The notes below the pieces were generated by a model. It was given only the letters and a program-made list of their open reading frames with translations. It was not told where the DNA came from and did not search any database. Below, one piece after another: positions 1 through 6,151 of a DNA stretch of 13,406 bases (the first letter of the stretch is position 1; every line of letters begins with the position of its first letter). The translations under genes and the position numbers were made by a program. Origin of the DNA: an uncultured Clostridia bacterium (GTDB lineage: Bacteria > Bacillota > Clostridia > HGM11327); contig CAJLXE010000023.1 of the NCBI GenBank assembly GCA_905210525.1, positions 1 to 13,406 of the forward strand. The letters run 5' to 3'.

Positions 1-957
1 GGCGCACAGGAGCAGCCACTGACGGAGCTGGCACAGCTGTGTGTGGACGCGGCTGTCTATAAGAAGGCAGCGAAGGAGCGGCCGGGCGTCGTTTCCCTGC
101 GCAAAAAAGCGTTTGAGGATGTGCTTGAACTTTCTTTCGAGCGCATGAGTAAAAGTCTGGTGGGCCGATTGAAGATTGCGCTGATGCGCGGATATCTGGA
201 CGGCCGCTGGGAATGTGAGAAAAAGCTGATGCAGGGAATTGAAAAAATCCGGGGACTTGAGCATGCTCAGACGACGGCGGAGCTGATTGAGGCGGTGGAC
301 GCACTTTATAATACGCTGCTGGATCAGAGCTTTGAGAAAAAGCACGGGGCATTAAGTGAGGTGCTTGACACGACGCTGGAAGATTTGCAGGAGTTCGACT
401 GGAGAGAGTATCTGGAGGAAGAAAGCCTGGAGGATTTTCTGGAGGAATATCTCAAGCGTTTAAACAGCCGTATCGTCAGTCTGGACGAGATGGAAGACGA
501 GGAAGAGAAGGAGAAAACGCAGGGCAGAAGGCGAGTGGTCGTGATCGATGAGAAAGCTGCTGCAAAAATGTATTCCTATATAGAATTGAATTATGGGAAA
601 ACGTATTTGAATGATCGGGAACAAAAGAGTATGTGCAAACGTCTCTGCCACGGTGCACACGCAGACTGCAGTCTGTATTTTACAGACGGGATTCTGAAAA
701 ATCCAGTCCTCAGCAATGCACAGTATGTCAACGCGAAACGCCATAGTGAGAAGAACCGGGTGATGTACCGCAACAATAAAAATATGATTGTCGCTGTGCG
801 TATGGTTATTCTCCGGGCCGCCGCCGTTTTTCTCAATATATGCGATTGCACCCCACTTGATTTTTCCCATTTCGTTAAACAACTTTTAGCCCAAAAGCCC
901 TTGTGCCCTTCCGGGGTAATAAATAAATCTTCCATTAATCATAATCCTCCAACATAA
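1..957 (+). CDS. NorD/CobT-like VWA-family protein, partial: cut by left edge and by a junction
   Basis: The frame is open from base 1, so the true start lies outside the window. The first ~260 residues are helical and charged, with a strongly acidic stretch (EEESLEDFLEEYLKRL, then DEMEDEEEKEK at about residues 164-174). They are followed by KMYSYIELNYGKTYLN, RLCHGAHADCSLYFTDG and a KNR-MYRNNK-MI segment. From memory this matches the region just before the VWA domain in clostridial proteins annotated as NorD-like nitric oxide reductase activation or CobT-like proteins, which work with MoxR-type AAA ATPases. The VWA domain with its metal-binding DxSxS motif should follow but is absent. After about base 789 the frame only reads the antisense of a cupin gene until the stop at 955-957. 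The last ~55 residues are therefore not native. Base composition is richer in GC (about 65% in the first 60 bases) than the rest of the window. Family assignment is moderate; truncation is clear. Confidence 0.6.
   Translation, partial: GAQEQPLTELAQLCVDAAVYKKAAKERPGVVSLRKKAFEDVLELSFERMSKSLVGRLKIALMRGYLDGRWECEKKLMQGIEKIRGLEHAQTTAELIEAVDALYNTLLDQSFEKKHGALSEVLDTTLEDLQEFDWREYLEEESLEDFLEEYLKRLNSRIVSLDEMEDEEEKEKTQGRRRVVVIDEKAAAKMYSYIELNYGKTYLNDREQKSMCKRLCHGAHADCSLYFTDGILKNPVLSNAQYVNAKRHSEKNRVMYRNNKNMIVAVRMVILRAAAVFLNICDCTPLDFSHFVKQLLAQKPLCPSGVINKSSINHNPPT
772..789. other. Junction between two unrelated truncated genes
   Basis: The plus-strand VWA-family reading frame still fits its family through about base 789 (codons for N-N-K-N-M-I). 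The minus-strand cupin frame still fits its family down to about base 772 (codons for H-I-F-I-V). The two assignments overlap in the 18 bases aacaataaaaatatgatt, and beyond it each gene loses its partner sequence. Both genes therefore lose their 3' parts at the same short A/T-rich overlap. The joint could be microhomology-mediated recombination in the cell or a false join in an assembly. Confidence 0.55.
772..935 (-). pseudogene. 5' fragment of a cupin-domain protein, frameshifted and truncated
   Basis: Starting at ATG 935-933, with GGAGG at 950-946, the minus strand reads MEDLFITPEGHKGFWAK. In a frame shifted by one base it continues as KLFNEMGKIKWGAIAYIE and then NGGGPENNHTHSDNHIFIV. The second part has the GGGGP...HTHxxxH signature of small single-domain cupins, where the histidines bind metal. 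Adding one A to the run at 884-887 joins both parts into one normal N-terminus (...WAKKLFNEM...). Without it, the frame upstream of KLFNEM meets a TAA at 888-886. The fragment ends at the 772-789 junction, so the second half of the cupin barrel is missing. It could have been a last gene of the TetR-led cluster, lying 180 bases beyond it on the same strand. The frameshift may be a homopolymer sequencing error. Confidence 0.6.
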
Positions 958-1115
958 TTTATTTTTGTCTCTTTCACAATAAACCTGTATAAATAACAGC
1001 AATGCCTTTTTATTCAATATTGTTTTATGCGTACCCAAATTTTCTTCATTCGCAAAAGTTGATTTTTCCCAAGCTCAGCCCGAAACGTTTTTATCTGAGC
1101 AAAACCATTCCCTAT

Positions 1116-1328
1116 TCATGTCCGTTCCGTTTCGGTAAAAAATACGGTCTGCGCTTTCATTGAAATTTTTCTGACCTCATAGCCGTATGCAAGCAATTCT
1201 TTTTTGTATTTCAGGAAAGAGTGGTCAAGCGGTATGCCCGAAATTTCCGCGATTTTATCAAAGGTTAATGTTAATTGCGGCTGACCGCTTGCCTGTATGT
1301 ACTTCCAGAGTGCATCGTACTTGCTCAT
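1116..1328 (-). CDS. Small uncharacterised protein (70 aa)
   Basis: The start is ATG 1328-1326, because AGGAG sits six bases before it; an in-frame ATG at 1361 lacks a comparable site. The product begins MSKYDALWKYIQASGQ and contains LTLTFDKIAEISGIPLDHSFL followed by KYKKELLAYGYEVRKISMK. From memory this resembles a widespread family of small Firmicute proteins of unknown role (YDxLWxYI ... F-x-I-x-x-I-x-G-x-P-x-D-H-S-F), possibly related to DUF7662. It has no membrane segment or signal peptide and looks like a compact alpha/beta fold. It lies 110 bases after the DUF2087 gene on the same strand, so it may be the end of the TetR-led transcript or have its own weak promoter; I saw no convincing one. 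Existence of the gene is likely, function unknown. Confidence 0.7.
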   Translation of the reverse strand: MSKYDALWKYIQASGQPQLTLTFDKIAEISGIPLDHSFLKYKKELLAYGYEVRKISMKAQTVFFTETERT

Positions 1329-1438
1329 ATTGTTCTCCTTTGTAATTCCTTGTGATATCATTCCGAATGTCGATTACGGCAAACGCGCTGTTTTTCACAA
1401 CGCTTTCCCTCAGCAAAATTTAACAAGTCAGTCAATTT

Positions 1439-1747
1439 TCAGACATACTTTTCGATAAATTCCTTAAGACCCGGGATATTTTCCGCTTTCCAATAGCGAT
1501 TGCAGTCAGGCGTCCTGTTCAGAAGCAGTTTATTATAAAGCTCCCTGCGAAGTGTTGCAGGATCGCGAAAAAGCGTCCATTCATTCAGAAGACCGTTGAT
1601 TTCCTGTTCGGTATATTGCTGTCCGGACTCAATTTTCTCTGCCAGATACCAAAGCGCAATCAGCTTTTTCTTGTATTTCGCCGGCATTTGCGTCAACCGT
1701 CCATCGCTGTCCAAAAACGGCGTTAAATCGGATATTTCGTTCTCCAT
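1439..1747 (-). CDS. DUF2087 domain-containing protein (102 aa)
   Basis: The protein carries the DUF2087 pattern across nearly its whole length: FLDSDGRLTQMPAKYKKKL at about residues 11-29, then a predicted helix (LWYLAEKIESGQQYTEQEIN), a tryptophan in NEW, DPATLRREL, and RTPDCNRYWK. DUF2087 occurs alone or fused to helix-turn-helix domains; its biochemical role is not known, though the architecture suggests DNA or partner binding. The start at ATG 1747-1745 has GAGGTG about eight bases upstream. The gene begins 13 bases after the stop of the small membrane protein gene, so both probably share the TetR-controlled transcript. The C-terminal LKEFIEKYV appears complete. Family assignment is good; function in this operon is inferred only from position. 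Confidence 0.85.
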   Translation of the reverse strand: MENEISDLTPFLDSDGRLTQMPAKYKKKLIALWYLAEKIESGQQYTEQEINGLLNEWTLFRDPATLRRELYNKLLLNRTPDCNRYWKAENIPGLKEFIEKYV

Positions 1748-1760
1748 TACTTAATCACCT

Positions 1761-1931
1761 CTATTTGTCGCCTTTAATGTTTTTGAAGTTCATTGCTCCC
1801 ACAAGGCAGCCGAATGCCCCCGCTCCCAACAGCGCCGCATAAAGCCACAACCTCATAAAAGCAAAAATACAGCCTGCAAGCAGCATCAGCACCCCCGCAG
1901 CCGCCAATAATCTTACTGTCGTTTGTTTCAT
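1761..1931 (-). CDS. Small two-helix membrane protein (56 aa)
   Basis: Starting at ATG 1931-1929, the product is MKQTTVRLLAAAGVLMLLAG followed by CIFAFMRLWLYAALLGAG, AFGCLVGAMNF and a basic tail KNIKGDK. Two hydrophobic stretches (about residues 7-26 and 28-48) suggest a small inner-membrane hairpin protein with a short positive C-terminus. The ATG overlaps the TGA of the preceding 382-codon gene as ATGA, which favours this start by translational coupling. An in-frame GTG five codons upstream (1946) is possible, but GGGAG then abuts it too closely. LLAGC at residues 17-21 resembles a lipobox, yet the following hydrophobic sequence fits a membrane helix better. No family is recognised. Its overlap and operon position suggest it works with its neighbours, perhaps at the membrane. 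Confidence 0.7.
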   Translation of the reverse strand: MKQTTVRLLAAAGVLMLLAGCIFAFMRLWLYAALLGAGAFGCLVGAMNFKNIKGDK

Positions 1932-3076
1932 TTTATATTTCCACACTCCCTCAGCATCATTGCTATTTCCTGCAATGACTGCCTTTCAATCGCCTCATCT
2001 GTACATTTCCGTACATAAAAACACCCATCTCTGATTCCTGAAAAGCTAAAATACAGCTCCTGTGATACCATTGTCTCGAACATACGGTTTTCCTCATACC
2101 GTGAAGTAAATATGCGCGTTCCGAATACATCTGTAAGGTACGGATACGTTGTGTACATCCGCATATCCACGCGGTCATCAAAGCTCATCAAAAGCAGTGG
2201 GAACGTTCCCGTGCAGCCGGATTCTATAACAAGGATTCTTTCCGCGTCAATATTCCTCAACATTGTACGTAGGATATTCTCAGCCTCCGGATATGCTGCA
2301 ATTATTTTTCTCATATCCGACAAAACAGCTCCCCAAAACGATCGGCTGTCCGTATATTCGGATTCCAACGCTCTGTAAACCGAAGCACGGATTTCATCAT
2401 CCGCATTTTGCTGTCCTGTGAGCACCGCAAATGACTTTCTGCTGAGCAGCCACGGGTAAATACGTTTTCTGCCCCGTCCGAGGTAATAAACATACGGCAG
2501 AAGCGTATCACGCAAAAGAAAAATATACGCCGTTTTATCGTCGTACCCGATCCACCGGCAAAAACTGTGCAGTCTTTCGGCAGTCGGATTCAAAGGTGTA
2601 TAAGTCGCATTATTTGCCTTGCATACGGCTTGCAGCAGTGCGCGATTCAGTTCCGTTTCATGCATTGAATATGAAATATCTCCGGTATCCACAATGTGCT
2701 TCTCCGCAGGCGTCAGACCTTTGGAATACACATCATCACCGACAGCACAAAGCGTTTCGGCATAATTTCCGTTCAGATATTCACGCAGTCTTGACACACA
2801 GCAAAATTCTTTTTCAAGCCGCTCGTTTAATTCGGTATAGCCCTCATCGGCAAGATCGTCCAGCATACGCAAAAGCATACGGGCACGACGCAAGCTATCT
2901 TGCGTTACGGAATTATTCTCCAGTTTTTGTAGTTCATTACGGTAAAAACTCAAGTTATACGAAATGAAACCCATTCCTGTTACTCTCCCCAAGACGTATG
3001 CAGAACACATTTTCATCGGATCCGCTTTCGGGCCATGCTCTTTTGGTATGCAGAATTTACTGCATTTTGCCGTCAT
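1928..3076 (-). CDS. Uncharacterised 382-aa protein in a TetR-led operon, weak HAD-like motifs
   Basis: I do not recognise this protein with confidence. It is soluble, with no signal peptide or membrane helix, and its N-terminus is cysteine-rich (C5, C9, C24). Residues 183-216 read AYIFLLRDTLLPYVYYLGRG, then RKRIYPWLLSRKSF. Residues 281-295 read ILVIESGCTGTFPLL. These two blocks recall the FLARDG...SRR and VDIGWxGT motifs of HAD-like proteins found at capsule and glycan loci (COG5610 type), but the canonical DxD catalytic motif is not evident. Treat that as a weak hint. The ATG directly abuts the TAA of the TetR gene (TAAATG) with only a poor ribosome site, so translation is probably coupled. 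Its TGA overlaps the next gene's ATG. It is the largest product of the operon and so the likely main effector. Confidence 0.8.
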   Translation of the reverse strand: MTAKCSKFCIPKEHGPKADPMKMCSAYVLGRVTGMGFISYNLSFYRNELQKLENNSVTQDSLRRARMLLRMLDDLADEGYTELNERLEKEFCCVSRLREYLNGNYAETLCAVGDDVYSKGLTPAEKHIVDTGDISYSMHETELNRALLQAVCKANNATYTPLNPTAERLHSFCRWIGYDDKTAYIFLLRDTLLPYVYYLGRGRKRIYPWLLSRKSFAVLTGQQNADDEIRASVYRALESEYTDSRSFWGAVLSDMRKIIAAYPEAENILRTMLRNIDAERILVIESGCTGTFPLLLMSFDDRVDMRMYTTYPYLTDVFGTRIFTSRYEENRMFETMVSQELYFSFSGIRDGCFYVRKCTDEAIERQSLQEIAMMLRECGNIK

Positions 3077-3655
3077 TTATTTTCTGCCTGTTTCGGATTT
3101 TACAAGCAGCATCATAGCCTGAAATTCGGTAGACAGCATCTGCCCGAGCTGTTCCTCAGAAAAGCGGCAAACCCGCGTCGCGCACAAAGCACCGACGCCA
3201 AATGTGTATATCCAGACATTTTCAAAAAGCACCTTCGCCTCTTTCTCATTCATACCGTACTCTTTTTGAATCAGTCCTATGCAGTTTTCTGCCGTGGGGC
3301 CAAGCTCCCCGAACACGTCGTCAAAGCCTACTGCGTTTCGGTTTTCCTGCATAAAGAGCAGTTGATACAGCTTAGGCTCTTTCGCTCCGAACAGCACCAT
3401 CTGCATTCCCACCTGCTTGAAAAGCGGCATGTCCAATTTCTGCTCCGCATAGCTCTCAAACCTACGCATAGCGGCATTACGCACTTCATCCTGCACTTCT
3501 TTCATACTGTTGAATACCGTGAAAATAGGACGTGCGGAACTGCCGAGTGCTTCACCCAGTTCCTTGGCAGTCAGCGCTTCAACGCCCTTTTGTGAGACAA
3601 TATCCAGCGCAGTCTGCACGATTTCTTTCTTTGTAAATTTCGGTTTCGGCGGCAT
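3077..3655 (-). CDS. TetR/AcrR family transcriptional regulator (192 aa)
   Basis: The product begins MPPKPKFTKKEIVQTALDIV and shows the N-terminal TetR DNA-binding domain: LTAKELGEALG then SSARPIFTVFNSMKEV at about residues 28-54, where the usual YRHF recognition segment is replaced by a PIFTVF version. The rest, including MQMVLFGAKEPKLYQLLFMQ and FENVWIYTFGVGALCATRVC, forms the ligand-binding and dimerisation domain. I recall this variant as common in gut Clostridia; its ligand is unknown. ATG 3655-3653 is preferred over the ATG two codons upstream, because AAGGAG lies seven bases from the former and only one base from the latter. The gene opens an operon and sits behind a consensus promoter overlapped by a large palindrome, so autorepression is very likely, with the downstream genes as co-regulated targets. 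Confidence 0.9.
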   Translation of the reverse strand: MPPKPKFTKKEIVQTALDIVSQKGVEALTAKELGEALGSSARPIFTVFNSMKEVQDEVRNAAMRRFESYAEQKLDMPLFKQVGMQMVLFGAKEPKLYQLLFMQENRNAVGFDDVFGELGPTAENCIGLIQKEYGMNEKEAKVLFENVWIYTFGVGALCATRVCRFSEEQLGQMLSTEFQAMMLLVKSETGRK

Positions 3656-3674
3656 ACTCATTCTCCTTATTATA

Positions 3675-3718
3675 TAAAATGCTCGTTTTGAAACGTTCGT
3701 TTCACATTGAGCATTTTA
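3675..3718. promoter_or_regulatory. Nested palindrome, probable TetR operator
   Basis: Two perfect inverted repeats share one centre at 3696/3697. The inner pair is TGAAACG (3689-3695) and CGTTTCA (3698-3704) separated by TT. The outer pair is TAAAATGCTC (3675-3684) and GAGCATTTTA (3709-3718). The whole 44 bp begins one base past the -10 box and covers the expected transcription start. This is an ideal location for repression by a TetR dimer, or by two dimers. In RNA the outer arms could also form a stem in the leader. Confidence 0.75.
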
Positions 3719-3747
3719 ATTATAACCGCAATGTATATATTTGTCAA
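3719..3747 (-). promoter_or_regulatory. Consensus sigma-A promoter of the TetR-led operon
   Basis: On the minus strand TTGACA (3747-3742) and TATAAT (3724-3719) are both perfect matches, separated by the optimal 17 bases. An A/T-rich run lies just upstream (about 3753-3772). Transcription should start near 3712, inside the palindrome, and the TetR ribosome site CTCCTT (plus strand, 3663-3668) lies about 45 bases further on. Such a strong promoter fits a unit that is held off by a repressor. Confidence 0.85.
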
Positions 3748-3849
3748 TAACATTCAAAAAAAAATTTACAAAAACCTCTAAACACTTATATACATGAGTT
3801 CTGTTTTGTAAAATCAGTTCCAATGCAACATTCGGAATTTTATTTCCGA

Positions 3850-3893
3850 TAAAAATAAAAAAGCCGGCACACAAATTAAATTTTATGTGCCGG
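3850..3893 (-). terminator. Intrinsic terminator of the clpX transcript
   Basis: On the minus strand an 8-bp stem, CCGGCACA (3893-3886) with TGTGCCGG (3871-3864), encloses a 14-base A/T-rich loop. It is followed by CTTTTTTATTTTT (3863-3851). It starts 67 bases after the clpX stop and before the TetR promoter. It separates the two units. The rest of the 305-base gap from 3656 to 3960 holds only the TetR promoter and operator, plus a minor 6-bp hairpin at 3832-3849; I see no gene there. Confidence 0.85.
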
Positions 3894-3960
3894 TCTTACC
3901 GTTTAAATTTTCGTATTTATCATTATAAACAGCCTGTATATTTTCCGCCCGATACAGCCG

Positions 3961-5226
3961 TCAATTATTCAGCGCCGGCGGATTAAGGGAAACATCGTCA
4001 TAAAGAACCAACATAGGCGGTGCGCCCTGAGTAATGCAGGCTTCTGTAACAACGCATTTTTTCACATCGCTTCGCGACGGCAACTCAAACATGGCGTCCA
4101 TGAGTACCTCTTCAAGAATAGATCTCAGACCTCTTGCGCCGGTATTTCTCTTTATCGCCTCTTTAGCAATAGCCCTGAGCGTTTTCTCGGGAACCTCCAA
4201 AGTAATTCCGTCCATCTCAAAAATCTTTTTGAACTGTTTTACTATTGAATTTTTAGGTTCGGAAAGAATCCTTACAAGATGATCCTCCGTAAGATCGTGA
4301 AGCGTAACCACTATCGGCAATCTTCCGACAAATTCCGGAATAAGTCCGAATTTGAGAAGATCCTGCGGCTGAACGTCTGCCAGTATATCGCCGAGTCTCT
4401 TTTCGGTTTTACTGTGAACATCCGCATTAAAGCCCATTCCCATCACGGTTTCTCTTGCGGATATTATTTTTTCTATACCCGCAAACGCGCCTCCGCACAC
4501 AAACAGTATGTTTGTTGTATCTATCTGTATACATTCCTGCTGAGGATGCTTTCTGCCTCCCTGCGGCGGTACATTTGCCACCGTGCCTTCCATAATTTTA
4601 AGCAACGCCTGCTGAACGCCTTCACCGGAAACATCTCGTGTTATGGAAACATTCTCCTGCTTTTTACATATCTTATCGATTTCATCTATATATATAATTC
4701 CGCGTTCCGCTTTTTCTATATCAAAATCGGCCGCCTGAATCAATTTTAACAGCACATTTTCAACGTCCTCACCGACGTATCCTGCTTCTGTGAGCGCCGT
4801 TGCGTCCGACATGGCAAAAGGCACGTTCATAAATTTCGCAAGATTCTGGATAAGGTACGTCTTGCCTGTTCCCGTAGGTCCCAGAAGAAGCACATTGCTC
4901 TTCTGTATTTCAAGCCCGTCTTCGTTTTCACCCAAATTATTGTTAAGGCGTTTGTAATGGTTATATACCGCAACGGACAAATATTTTTTTGCCGTATCCT
5001 GCCCTATAACATACTGGTTAAGATAATCGTACATTTCCTTCGGAGTCGGAAAATCCGTATTTATATTTTCTGAATCTTCCTCCTCGGCCGTAATTATCTT
5101 CATGCATTCACGAACGCATTTATCACAAATATGAACGCCCGTTCCCGCAATCATCTGATTTACTTCCTCGGATGTAGCTCCGCAAAAAGAACACCTTGCA
5201 TAAATTCTGTCACTGTAATTCGGCAT
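3961..5226 (-). CDS. clpX: ATP-dependent Clp protease ATP-binding subunit ClpX
   Basis: ClpX is the hexameric AAA+ unfoldase that feeds substrates to ClpP in the cytoplasm. At 421 residues it is full length. The N-terminal zinc-binding domain has C12, C15, C34 and C37. Walker A is GPTGTGKT (116-123), the pore loop is GYVGED (149-154), Walker B is IIYIDE (177-182), and the RKH pore loop lies at 225-227. [10 protein letters not shown] contains the MGF version of the ClpP-docking tripeptide, and [11 protein letters not shown] is the sensor-2 region. The ATG at 5226-5224 is supported by the conserved zinc domain; its ribosome site (AAAGGG, 11 bases away) is poor, and the gene lies 38 bases after clpP, so the two are probably cotranscribed. 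The usual clostridial neighbour lon does not follow; a terminator does. Confidence 0.98.
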   Translation of the reverse strand: MPNYSDRIYARCSFCGATSEEVNQMIAGTGVHICDKCVRECMKIITAEEEDSENINTDFPTPKEMYDYLNQYVIGQDTAKKYLSVAVYNHYKRLNNNLGENEDGLEIQKSNVLLLGPTGTGKTYLIQNLAKFMNVPFAMSDATALTEAGYVGEDVENVLLKLIQAADFDIEKAERGIIYIDEIDKICKKQENVSITRDVSGEGVQQALLKIMEGTVANVPPQGGRKHPQQECIQIDTTNILFVCGGAFAGIEKIISARETVMGMGFNADVHSKTEKRLGDILADVQPQDLLKFGLIPEFVGRLPIVVTLHDLTEDHLVRILSEPKNSIVKQFKKIFEMDGITLEVPEKTLRAIAKEAIKRNTGARGLRSILEEVLMDAMFELPSRSDVKKCVVTEACITQGAPPMLVLYDDVSLNPPALNN

Positions 5227-5264
5227 ATAACAATTTACCCTTTCATTGCGTTAATATTTTCAGA

Positions 5265-5852
5265 TTACTTCTTACTTGCCACAACATCGTCCACAAGTCC
5301 GTAAGCTTTAGCTTCCGCGGCCGTCATGAAATGGTCTCTGTCTGTGTCGAATTCCACCTGTTCAACAGGCTTGCCCGTCATATTTGCGAGCAATTCATTC
5401 AACGTCTTTTTTGTTTTAACAAGATTCTCCGCGTGTATCAAAACATCCGACGCCTGACCGCCCAAGCCGTATGCAAGCGGCTGATGAATCATTATATTAC
5501 TGTACGGAAGCGCAAAGCGTTTTCCCTTTGTGCCCGCTGCGAGCAAAAACGCCGCCATAGATGCCGCCATACCTATACAAATCGTAGATATGTCACATTT
5601 TATATACTGCATAGTATCATAAATAGCCATTCCTGCGGTAACAGAGCCTCCGGGGCTGTTTATATACAGCGTTATATCTTTATCAACGTTATCTGCTTCG
5701 AGAAACAGCATCTGTGCCACAACAAGATCAGCCATTTCGGTTGTTATTTCTCCGCTTATAAAAATTATGCGTTCCATAAGCAAACGCGAAAATATGTCGT
5801 ACTGACGTTCGCCCTTGCTTGTCTGTTCAATAACGTACGGTATCAAATTCAT
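5265..5852 (-). CDS. clpP: ATP-dependent Clp protease proteolytic subunit ClpP
   Basis: ClpP forms the tetradecameric serine protease chamber that degrades proteins unfolded by ClpX. ATG 5852-5850 gives a 195-residue product, the usual length, and GGAGG is six bases upstream; an in-frame ATG 14 codons earlier (5894) lacks this site and adds non-conserved residues. The catalytic triad is visible: S98 in GMAASMAA, H123 in MIHQP, and D169 in FDTDRD. The [12 protein letters not shown] motif near the N-terminus and [17 protein letters not shown] are typical. There is no long propeptide. The gene precedes clpX by 38 bases and follows tig on the same strand across a 299-base gap, giving the common tig-clpP-clpX order. 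Confidence 0.98.
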   Translation of the reverse strand: MNLIPYVIEQTSKGERQYDIFSRLLMERIIFISGEITTEMADLVVAQMLFLEADNVDKDITLYINSPGGSVTAGMAIYDTMQYIKCDISTICIGMAASMAAFLLAAGTKGKRFALPYSNIMIHQPLAYGLGGQASDVLIHAENLVKTKKTLNELLANMTGKPVEQVEFDTDRDHFMTAAEAKAYGLVDDVVASKK

Positions 5853-5897
5853 AATATTCCTCCGTTTTACAGTATTCAATATATACGCATTCACGCA

Positions 5898-5927
5898 TAT
5901 ATATTCTTATATCAAATCTAATGACAA
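5898..5927 (-). promoter_or_regulatory. Possible clpP promoter
   Basis: On the minus strand TTGTCA (5927-5922) is followed after 18 bases by TATATA (5903-5898), or after 17 by ATATAT. The start point would fall near 5890, about 40 bases before the clpP ATG. The hexamer ACGCAT is repeated directly at 5885-5890 and 5893-5898, overlapping the presumed start point. I see no clear CtsR heptads or CIRCE. The assignment is tentative because the surrounding DNA is A/T-rich. Confidence 0.4.
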
Positions 5928-5933
5928 GAGCCG

Positions 5934-6146
5934 ATGCAAAACCCGGTATCGCCTTATCCGTCAAACAACACTCCTCTCGCGGACACAGCATACGCATTAA
6001 AACAATACGTGCCGATCCCCGGGGAAAATTTTGTCATACCGGATGTCATGAAGTTTCACATCAGCTCAGTATTACACTCGGTAAGTCTTACCTTACAAAT
6101 ATATCCGTTTGCCGTAAAAATTATTCACTCTGCAAAAAATAAGTAA
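5934..6146 (+). CDS. Possible small ORF (70 aa) between tig and clpP, doubtful
   Basis: The 299 bases between the tig stop and the clpP start contain this plus-strand frame beginning MQNPVSPYPSNNTPLADTAY and continuing ALKQYVPIPGENFVIPDVMK. Its first two thirds have a coding-like composition, with second codon positions poorest in G and C. The last part looks degenerate. The ribosome site is weak (AAGAG, three bases before the ATG), no family is recognised, and another plus-strand frame overlaps it. It is convergent with tig and divergent from clpP, which is possible for a real gene or a gene remnant. Otherwise this gap holds the possible clpP promoter and a 13-bp palindrome GGTAAGTCTTACC at 6080-6092. 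Confidence 0.2.
   Translation: MQNPVSPYPSNNTPLADTAYALKQYVPIPGENFVIPDVMKFHISSVLHSVSLTLQIYPFAVKIIHSAKNK
6096..6121. repeat. Intergenic motif, copy 1 of 2
   Basis: The segment carries TCCGTTTGCCG (6104-6114) flanked by CAAATATA on the left and TAAAAAT on the right. A close copy lies at 7633-7659. Both copies are intergenic, starting roughly 25-35 bases past the stop codon of a minus-strand gene (tig here, the pseudouridine synthase gene there). Confidence 0.4.
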
Positions 6147-6151
6147 TTACA

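Noticed and set aside
460..882. A 140-codon minus-strand ORF as an intact gene
   Set aside because: Only its first ~37 codons look like a cupin; beyond the junction at 772-789 it reads the antisense of the VWA-family gene.
1073..1100. GCTCAG/CTGAGC inverted repeat after the 70-residue gene as a terminator
   Set aside because: The stem is only 6 bp with a 16-base loop, and no T-run follows on the minus strand.
1871..1885. LLAGC in the 56-residue protein as a lipoprotein signal
   Set aside because: The hydrophobic stretch continues past the cysteine, and a second helix follows, which fits a two-helix membrane protein better.
2596..3595. Plus-strand frames opposite the 382-residue gene and TetR
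   Set aside because: The minus-strand genes have a promoter, coupled starts and, for TetR, a known family; the opposite frames show nothing recognisable.
5196..5921. Plus-strand open frame of 241 codons opposite clpP
   Set aside because: It overlaps the fully conserved clpP gene in antisense and has a shadow-like composition with many H, C, R and Y residues.
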